Shown piece after piece: positions 58,135-64,000 of a stretch of DNA of 64,000 bases. The notes beneath the pieces are model-generated. The model worked only from the letters and a program-made list of their open reading frames with translations, made no database searches and was not told the origin of the DNA. Origin of the DNA: Gordonia hydrophobica NBRC 16057 (GTDB taxonomy: Bacteria > Actinomycetota > Actinomycetes > Mycobacteriales > Mycobacteriaceae); contig NZ_BCWU01000007.1 of the NCBI RefSeq assembly GCF_001592365.1, positions 186,001-250,000 of the forward strand, written 5' to 3'. Made by a program: the position numbers and the translations under genes. Numbering within the stretch: position 1 is the stretch's first letter; each line of letters opens with the position of its first letter.

Positions 58135-59148
58135 TCAGCCCAGCGCGCGGAGTTTGGGGACGACGTCTTCGGTGAAGGCTTCGAGGAAGCGGCGTTGGTC
58201 TTGGCCGGGGTTGTGGAAGACGAGATGGTTGAGACCTGCGTCGAGGTAGGCCTTGATCTGTTCGACGGCGTCGTCGGGGTCGGAGGCGACGATCCAGCGT
58301 TTGGCGACCTGTTCGATGGGGAGTTCGTCGGCCAGTCGTTCCATCTCAACGGAGCTGTTGACGGAGTGCTTCTGTTCGGGGGTCAGTGACAGCGGCGCCC
58401 AGAAGCGGGTGTTCTCCAGGGCGACGGCGGGGTCGCGGTCGTAGGAGATCTTGATCTCGATCATCCGGTCGATGTCCTCGAATTGCCGCTCAGTCTTGGC
58501 CGCGCCCTCGGTGACGGCGGGAATCAGTTTCTCGGTGTAGAGGTCCATGCCCTTGCCGGAGGTGCAGATGAAGCCGTCGCCGCTGCGTCCTGCGTAGCGG
58601 GCCACGACGGGGCCGCCTGCGGCGATGTAGACCGGGACGGGGGTGGCGGGGATGTCGTACATGTAGGCGTCTTGGGTGCGGTAGTACTCACCGTCGAAGT
58701 CGACTTTCTCGCCGGTCCACAGTTCGCGCATGAGGCGGACTGATTCGCGGAGGCGGGCGAAGCGTTCTTTGAAGGCCGGCCATTCGCCTTGGAAGCCGGT
58801 GGCGTATTCATTGAGGGCTTCGCCGGTGCCGACGCCGAGCATCACCCGGTCGGGGTAGAGGCAGGCCATGGTGGCGAAGGCCTGGGCGATGACGGCGGGG
58901 TTGTAGCGGAAGGTCGGTGTCATCACCGAGGTGCCCATCTGCAGGCGGGTGGTGCGTTCGCCGACGGCGGTCATCCAGGCGATGGAGAAGGGGGCGTGGC
59001 CGCCGTTGTGGCGCCAGGGTTGGAAGTGGTCGCTGACGGTCACCGAGTCGAGTCCGAACTCTTCTGCAGCCACGCCGAGTTCGACAAGATCACGCGGACC
59101 GAACTGTTCTGCGGAGGCCTTGAGTCCAAGCTTGAGAGGTGCTGCCAT
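58135..59148 (-). CDS. fgd: F420-dependent glucose-6-phosphate dehydrogenase
   Basis: A 337-residue luciferase-like TIM-barrel enzyme that oxidises glucose 6-phosphate to 6-phosphogluconolactone and reduces coenzyme F420. The length matches mycobacterial Fgd1. Diagnostic blocks: [39 protein letters not shown] with the catalytic His/Trp region, [17 protein letters not shown], and [20 protein letters not shown] 59148 has AGGAG upstream. Makes reduced F420 for nitro- or quinone-reductases and for redox defence. Presence of F420 is a marker of this group of actinobacteria. Confidence 0.96.
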   Translation of the reverse strand: MAAPLKLGLKASAEQFGPRDLVELGVAAEEFGLDSVTVSDHFQPWRHNGGHAPFSIAWMTAVGERTTRLQMGTSVMTPTFRYNPAVIAQAFATMACLYPDRVMLGVGTGEALNEYATGFQGEWPAFKERFARLRESVRLMRELWTGEKVDFDGEYYRTQDAYMYDIPATPVPVYIAAGGPVVARYAGRSGDGFICTSGKGMDLYTEKLIPAVTEGAAKTERQFEDIDRMIEIKISYDRDPAVALENTRFWAPLSLTPEQKHSVNSSVEMERLADELPIEQVAKRWIVASDPDDAVEQIKAYLDAGLNHLVFHNPGQDQRRFLEAFTEDVVPKLRALG

Positions 59149-59409
59149 GTCTGTTCTCCTACACGTTGTCGCCGCGGGGCGTGGCGGGCGACCGACGCGC
59201 ACACCTCACCCCGGGAATGTCGTGATCCACTTTACGTCGGAGCCCTCGCAGGGTGTCGTGCCGCAGACTTTCTGCGACTGTGAGTCCGCAGGCCCGACGA
59301 GGCGATAGTTCGCGCCTCACGCTGCAATACCTTCGGCTGTGTTGCACAATATCTGTCGACGTGCCGCGGTGGCGTGTCGTCTTTGCTGCACCCCGGAGGT
59401 CAATCGCTC

Positions 59410-62400
59410 GTGCCGACTTCGTCCGTGATGATCCCGGCCGAATACCTGCTCTCATCGCAGGCCCCAGCCCCGCGCACACTCTGCGACATCGTCTCCTCCA
59501 CGGCACTCGCCCACCCGGACGCGACCGCCATCGACGACGGCGACCACCTCGTCAGCTATTCGGAGCTGACGGCCCTCGTCCGCCGCGTCGCAAGCCGACT
59601 GGCCGCACTCGGCATCGGGCGCGGTGATCGTGTCGGCATCCGCATGCCGTCCGGCGACCGGCACCTGTACATCGCCATCCTCGCCACGCTGCACGCCGGC
59701 GCGGCGTACGTCCCCGTCGACGCCGACGACCCGGATGAGCGAGCGCGTCTGGTGTTCGGCGAGGCCGACGTGGACGCGATCATCGACGCGGACGGGGTGC
59801 ACCCGAACCCGGACAAGCCGCAGAAGCCGGCCCGCGAAGAGTCCCTCGCGGTCTCCCCCGCCACGCTGTCCGACGACGCCTGGATCATCTTCACCTCGGG
59901 CTCCACCGGCAAGCCGAAGGGTGTCGCCGTCACCCACCGCAACGCTGCCGCGTTCGTCGACGCCGAGGCGGAGCTCTTTCTGCAGAACGAGCCGCTCGGT
60001 CCCGGCGACCGGGTGCTCGCCGGCCTGTCCGTCGCCTTCGACGCCTCCTGCGAGGAGATGTGGCTGGCGTGGCGCAGCGGCGCCGCCCTAGTGCCCGCGC
60101 CGCGTGCGCTGGTGCGTTCCGGGATGGACCTGGGCCCGTGGCTGGTGAAGCGTGACATCAATGTGGTCTCCACGGTCCCGACGCTCGCGTCGTTGTGGCC
60201 TGCCGAGGCCCTCGAGGCGGTGCGCCTGCTGATCTTCGGCGGCGAAGCCTGCCCACCTGAGCTCGTCGACCGGCTGGCCACCGACGACCGCGAACTGTGG
60301 AACACCTACGGTCCCACCGAGGCGACCGTGGTGGCCTGCGCGGCGCAGATGCATCGCGGTGAGCCGGTCCGGATCGGACTGCCGCTCATCGGCTGGGACC
60401 TGGCCGTGGTCGGCCCGGACGAGCAGCCGGTCGCCGTCGGCGAGTCCGGCGAACTGGTGATCGGCGGCGTCGGCCTGGCCCGCTACCTGGACTTGGAGAA
60501 GGACGCCGAGAAGTATTCGCCGATGCCGTCGCTGGGCTGGGACCGCGCGTACCGCAGCGGCGACATGGTCCGCCTGCAATTGGAAGGCCTGGAGTTCGTC
60601 GGACGCGCCGACGATCAGGTGAAGATCGGCGGCCGACGCATCGAGCTCGGGGAGATCGACAACGCGCTGCAGAACCTGCCGGGCGTCAGTGCCGCCGCCG
60701 TCGCGGTGCGCAAGACGGCGACCGGCTCGTCGTTGCTCGTCGGCTACCTGGCGTCCACCGATCCGAGTTTCGACCTCGGCGAGGCGCAGACCCTGCTGCG
60801 CCGAGACCTGCCCGCGGCGATGGTGCCGCGACTGGCGCTGATGGATGAGCTCCCGACCCGAACGTCCGGCAAGGTGGACCGCAACGCGCTCCCCTGGCCG
60901 TTGCCCGGCGCCGAGTCCGCCGAGGACACCGGCGACCTGAGCGGCACCGAGGCCTGGCTCGCCGAGCAGTGGACCGCCGTGCTCGGCGCCACCGTCACCT
61001 CGGCCGAAGCCGACTTCTTCAACGAGGGCGGCGGCTCACTGTCCGCCGCGCAGTTGGTGACCGCCCTGCGCACCCGGTACCCGGAGATCACCGTCGCCGA
61101 CCTGTACGACCACCCGCGGCTCGGCTCGCTGGCCGAGTTGCTGGACGGCCGGAGTCCGAACACCGAGGTGGTTCCCCGCGAGGTGAAGCCCGTACCGCGG
61201 GCCACCGGTTTCGCCCAGGCGGTCGCCTCGGTGCCGCTCGCCACGCTGACCGGCATCCAGTGGATCACCTGGCTGGGGATCGCCAACAACATCGGTATCG
61301 CGATCGGCGAGAGCCTCGGCTATACGCCGCCCTGGTTGGAGCGCATCGACTGGTGGGTGCTGCTGGTCGCGTTCATCGTCTTCGTCACCCCGTTCGGTCG
61401 ACTCGTGATCGCGGCCGCGGGCGCCCGCACGCTCCTCGCAGGCGTCGGACCGGGCACCTATCCGCGTGGCGGCAACGTCCACATCCGTCTCTGGCTGGCC
61501 GAACGGCTGATGCAGGCCAGCGGTGCGTACAACCTGTCGGGAGCCCCGTGGCTGCCGACGCTCGCGCGTGTGCTCGGCGCCAAGATCGGCGAGGGCGTCG
61601 ACCTGCACTCACTGCCACCGGTCACCGGCCTGCTCGAGATCGGCGAAGGCGCCGCGATCGAACCCGAGGTCGATCTCGCGGGCTGGTGGATCGACGGCGA
61701 CGAGCTGATCATCGGATCCATCACCGTCAAGGCCGGCGCGACCGTCGGTGCTCGGTCCACCCTGCTGCCCGGAGCCAACATCGGTCGCGACGCGGTGATC
61801 GACCCCGGCTCGGCCGTGACCGGCAAGGTGAAACCCCGCCAGCAGTGGTCCGGATCCCCCGCCATCAAGATCGGCAAAGCGAAGAAGGAGTGGCCTGATC
61901 ATCGGCCGCCGCAGCGCAAATGGTGGGTACCCATCTATGCGTTCTCCGCGCTGCTGATCTCCGGCATCCCCCTGGTCTCGTTGGCCGCAGGTCTGGTGGT
62001 GATCGGCACGTGGGCGCTGCCCGCAGAGCGGATGCGCGACGCGGCACTGCGCGGCATCGCGCTGGCTCCGGTGGCCGCCTTGGCCGCCATGGCCGTGTTC
62101 GCCCTGCTGGTCCTGATCTCGGTCCGCCTGCTGTCGATCGGCATGACCTCCGGCGTGTATCCGGTGCGCTCTCGGATCGGGTGGCAGGTGTGGGCCACGG
62201 AGCGGCTGATGGATGCCGCCCGCATCTACCTGTTCCCGCTGTACGCGAGCCTGCTGACGCCGTGGTGGTTCCGCGCGCTCGGCGCGTCCATCGGCAAGGG
62301 CACCGAGATCTCGACCGCCCTCGTGATTCCCAAGTTCACCAAGGTCGGCGACTACTCGTTCCTGGCCGACGACACGCTGATGGCGTCGTACGAACTGGGC

Positions 62401-63303
62401 GGCGGCTGGATGCGCATCGGCGACGCCAAGGTCGGCAAACGTGCCTTCCTCGGCAACTCCGGAATGGTGGCGCCCTCCCGCAAGCTCCCCAAGAACTCGC
62501 TGGTCGCCGTGCTGTCGTCCGCTCCGGTGAAGTCCAAGAGCGGATCCAGCTGGCTCGGCAGCCCGCCGGTCCGGCTGCGTCGCACCGCCTCCGAGTCCGA
62601 CACCTCGCGCACCTTCGCGCCGTCGTTCGGGCTGCGCGCCGCGCGCAGCGCCGTCGAGACCCTGCGCCTCCTGGCGGTGATGGTGTCGTTCGGGATCGGC
62701 ATCACCGTCCTGTTCGCCATGCAGACGTTCGCGATGAAGTGGGGGGTCGCGGTCGCCGCGCTGTGCAGTGGCCTCATCCTGCTCGCTGCGGGCCTGATCG
62801 CCGGACTGGTCGCCGCCCTCGCCAAGTGGACGGTGGTCGGCAGGATCCGAACCTCGGAGCACCCACTCTGGAGCTCGTTCGTCTGGCGCAACGAGCTGTC
62901 GGACGCCTTCGTCGAGACCGTCGCCGCACCCTGGTTCGCGAATGCGGCCGCGGGCACGCCGGTCCTCAACATGTGGCTGCGCGCGCTGGGCGCGAAGATC
63001 GGCCGCGGCGTGTGGTGCGAATCGTACTGGCTCCCCGAGGCCGACCTCGTGGAGTTGGGCGACGGCGCCACCGTCCAGCGCGGATGCGTGGTCCAGACGC
63101 ACCTGTTCCACGATCGGGTGATGGCCATCGACTCCGTGGTCCTGGCCGACGGGGCCACGCTGGGACCGCACTGCGTGGCGCTGCCCGCTTCCGGCGTCGG
63201 CGAGTCCGCGACCGTCGGTCCGGCATCGCTGGTGATGCGCGGCGACGTGGTGCCCGCCCACACCCGCTGGCAGGGCAACCCGATCGCGCCCTGGAACCGC
63301 TGA
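59410..63303 (+). CDS. Pls/PosA-type membrane non-ribosomal peptide synthetase
   Basis: A 1297-residue protein. The adenylation domain (about 20-500) has FTSGSTGKPKGVAVTH, WNTYGPTEATVVA and FVGRADDQVKIGGRR. The thiolation domain carries phosphopantetheine Ser543 in EGGGSLSAAQL (Gly for the usual Asp). The remainder (about 600-1297) has several membrane helices and left-handed beta-helix acyltransferase-like repeats (ARVLGAKIGEGVDL, RALGASIGKGTEIS, RALGAKIGRGVWCE). This is the layout of epsilon-poly-lysine synthetase and relatives that link amino acids by isopeptide bonds. There is no condensation or thioesterase domain. GTG 59410 has GGAGG 10 nt upstream; GTG 59374 is possible. The gap before it holds no gene. 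Confidence 0.9.
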   Translation: MPTSSVMIPAEYLLSSQAPAPRTLCDIVSSTALAHPDATAIDDGDHLVSYSELTALVRRVASRLAALGIGRGDRVGIRMPSGDRHLYIAILATLHAGAAYVPVDADDPDERARLVFGEADVDAIIDADGVHPNPDKPQKPAREESLAVSPATLSDDAWIIFTSGSTGKPKGVAVTHRNAAAFVDAEAELFLQNEPLGPGDRVLAGLSVAFDASCEEMWLAWRSGAALVPAPRALVRSGMDLGPWLVKRDINVVSTVPTLASLWPAEALEAVRLLIFGGEACPPELVDRLATDDRELWNTYGPTEATVVACAAQMHRGEPVRIGLPLIGWDLAVVGPDEQPVAVGESGELVIGGVGLARYLDLEKDAEKYSPMPSLGWDRAYRSGDMVRLQLEGLEFVGRADDQVKIGGRRIELGEIDNALQNLPGVSAAAVAVRKTATGSSLLVGYLASTDPSFDLGEAQTLLRRDLPAAMVPRLALMDELPTRTSGKVDRNALPWPLPGAESAEDTGDLSGTEAWLAEQWTAVLGATVTSAEADFFNEGGGSLSAAQLVTALRTRYPEITVADLYDHPRLGSLAELLDGRSPNTEVVPREVKPVPRATGFAQAVASVPLATLTGIQWITWLGIANNIGIAIGESLGYTPPWLERIDWWVLLVAFIVFVTPFGRLVIAAAGARTLLAGVGPGTYPRGGNVHIRLWLAERLMQASGAYNLSGAPWLPTLARVLGAKIGEGVDLHSLPPVTGLLEIGEGAAIEPEVDLAGWWIDGDELIIGSITVKAGATVGARSTLLPGANIGRDAVIDPGSAVTGKVKPRQQWSGSPAIKIGKAKKEWPDHRPPQRKWWVPIYAFSALLISGIPLVSLAAGLVVIGTWALPAERMRDAALRGIALAPVAALAAMAVFALLVLISVRLLSIGMTSGVYPVRSRIGWQVWATERLMDAARIYLFPLYASLLTPWWFRALGASIGKGTEISTALVIPKFTKVGDYSFLADDTLMASYELGGGWMRIGDAKVGKRAFLGNSGMVAPSRKLPKNSLVAVLSSAPVKSKSGSSWLGSPPVRLRRTASESDTSRTFAPSFGLRAARSAVETLRLLAVMVSFGIGITVLFAMQTFAMKWGVAVAALCSGLILLAAGLIAGLVAALAKWTVVGRIRTSEHPLWSSFVWRNELSDAFVETVAAPWFANAAAGTPVLNMWLRALGAKIGRGVWCESYWLPEADLVELGDGATVQRGCVVQTHLFHDRVMAIDSVVLADGATLGPHCVALPASGVGESATVGPASLVMRGDVVPAHTRWQGNPIAPWNR

Positions 63304-63400
63304 CCGGCGTCCACCCGACGCCCGGCACAATGGTGGCGAGCCCGCGACTCGGCGGTAGTCTCGACAAGCATTTGCAAACGACTCGAAAGGACGGCCGCTG

Positions 63401-64000
63401 GTGCCCGGCAAACTCGGGAAGACCGCGTGGCATACGCCGACCCTCAGCGCAGCCTCGCATGAACTCGACCCCTATCTGCCCGGCAGCGGCAACCTCGGTT
63501 ATCGCGTCTCGCGGTACGACCTCGACCTGGAGTACCGGGTCAACAGCAATCGGCTGAACGGCACGGTGGTCGTCACCGCATCGTCGTACCAGCCCCTCGA
63601 TCGCTTCAGCCTCGACCTCGCCTCCGGGATGCGCGTGGAACGAGTCATGATCAACGGGCGCCGCGTGCGGTATCGACACCGGACCGGGAAGTTGACGATC
63701 ACACCGAACACGCCGATTCCCGCGGGCGGCGCGATGATGGTCGAAGTCCGTTACGGGGGCAACCCGCGCCCGGTGCGCACCGCCTGGGGAACCGTCGGCT
63801 GGGAGGAACTGGAGAACGGTGCGCTGTGCGCCAATCAGCCCAACGGCGCGCACTCCTGGTTCCCCTGCGACGATCACCCCGAGGCGAAGGCGCCGTTCCG
63901 CATCGAGGTCACGACCGACGCGCCGTACTATGTGCTCGCCAACGGCCGGTTGATCTCCCAGCGGCGTCGGGCCGGGCAGACCACCTGGGTCTACGAGCAG
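63401..64000 (+). CDS. M1-family metallopeptidase, 5' part
   Basis: The first 200 codons of a zinc aminopeptidase of the gluzincin clan; the metal site lies beyond the window. The N-terminal saddle domain is recognisable by YRVSRYDLDLEYRVNSNRL, GAHSWFPCDDHPEAKAPF and TTDAPYYVLANGRLIS. GTG 63401 with AAAGGA upstream. It starts 97 nt after the Pls-like synthetase on the same strand; an M1-type aminopeptidase next to a poly-amino-acid synthetase is suggestive of a degrading or processing enzyme. The frame is open to the window end. Confidence 0.9.
   Translation, partial: MPGKLGKTAWHTPTLSAASHELDPYLPGSGNLGYRVSRYDLDLEYRVNSNRLNGTVVVTASSYQPLDRFSLDLASGMRVERVMINGRRVRYRHRTGKLTITPNTPIPAGGAMMVEVRYGGNPRPVRTAWGTVGWEELENGALCANQPNGAHSWFPCDDHPEAKAPFRIEVTTDAPYYVLANGRLISQRRRAGQTTWVYEQ

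Overview
The window is a contiguous, GC-rich stretch of an actinobacterial chromosome. The gene set points to a mycolic-acid-containing member of the Mycobacteriales, most likely Gordonia or a close relative. Supporting this are an F420-dependent glucose-6-phosphate dehydrogenase, a paired FadE-type acyl-CoA dehydrogenase, a mycobacterial GroEL with CIRCE sites, and a gene backbone that I recall from Mycobacterium tuberculosis (psd-pssA-AAA ATPase; DUF3263, LytR_C, sodC, YbdK; def, GNAT, xthA; thiC, thiD; fgd1; an S9 peptidase; lpdC). The genus is an inference, not something proven here.

Layout. 1-7 kb: 5' part of lpd (reverse), a TetR gene overlapping an old-yellow-enzyme gene, an MHS-type MFS transporter, and a prolyl oligopeptidase. 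6.7-9.2 kb (reverse): a membrane protein, PPK2 polyphosphate kinase, and a secreted Ala/Asn/Gly-repeat protein. 9.4-10.1 kb: a non-coding inverted-repeat element (copy A). 10.2-15.5 kb: a reverse operon (PtpB-like phosphatase, TetR, SRPBCC), an M20 amidohydrolase, and a GntR/FCD regulator divergent from a CitE-like lyase. 15.5-24.1 kb: groEL with two CIRCE sites, then a LytS/LytTR two-component system leading into two Na+/carboxylate (ActP-type) symporters, each with its own small membrane partner. 24.1-31.2 kb: pgi divergent from a DeoR regulator, a frameshifted amidase, a pair of acyl-CoA dehydrogenases, and an SRPBCC protein.

31.4-37.0 kb: psd-pssA (phosphatidylethanolamine synthesis) translationally linked to a two-domain AAA+ ATPase, then a FadD ligase. 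37-44.8 kb: two reverse-strand envelope proteins and a complete Mrp Na+/H+ antiporter operon (A/B fused, C, D, E, F, G). 44.8-45.3 kb: copy B of the inverted-repeat element, exactly filling the gap between the convergent mnhG and YbdK genes. 45.3-48.1 kb (reverse): DUF3263, LytR_C, sodC, YbdK. 48.2-51.4 kb: def, a short GNAT-like protein, a membrane-anchored guanyl RNase overlapping its barstar inhibitor, and xthA. 51.4-54.6 kb: a small GNAT (reverse), then a TPP riboswitch controlling thiC-thiD. 54.7-59.1 kb: an AraC regulator, a Thr-rich membrane protein, and the reverse pair fgd-gadB. 59.4-64.0 kb: a Pls/PosA-type membrane non-ribosomal peptide synthetase followed by an M1 aminopeptidase cut by the window end.

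The most unusual items are the repeat family with long inverted ends (two full copies 35 kb apart), the anchored RNase/barstar pair, the Pls-like synthetase with an adjacent M1 peptidase, and the three 16-bp tandem repeats directly upstream of the LytTR regulator. I saw no rRNA, tRNA, CRISPR array, transposase or phage gene.
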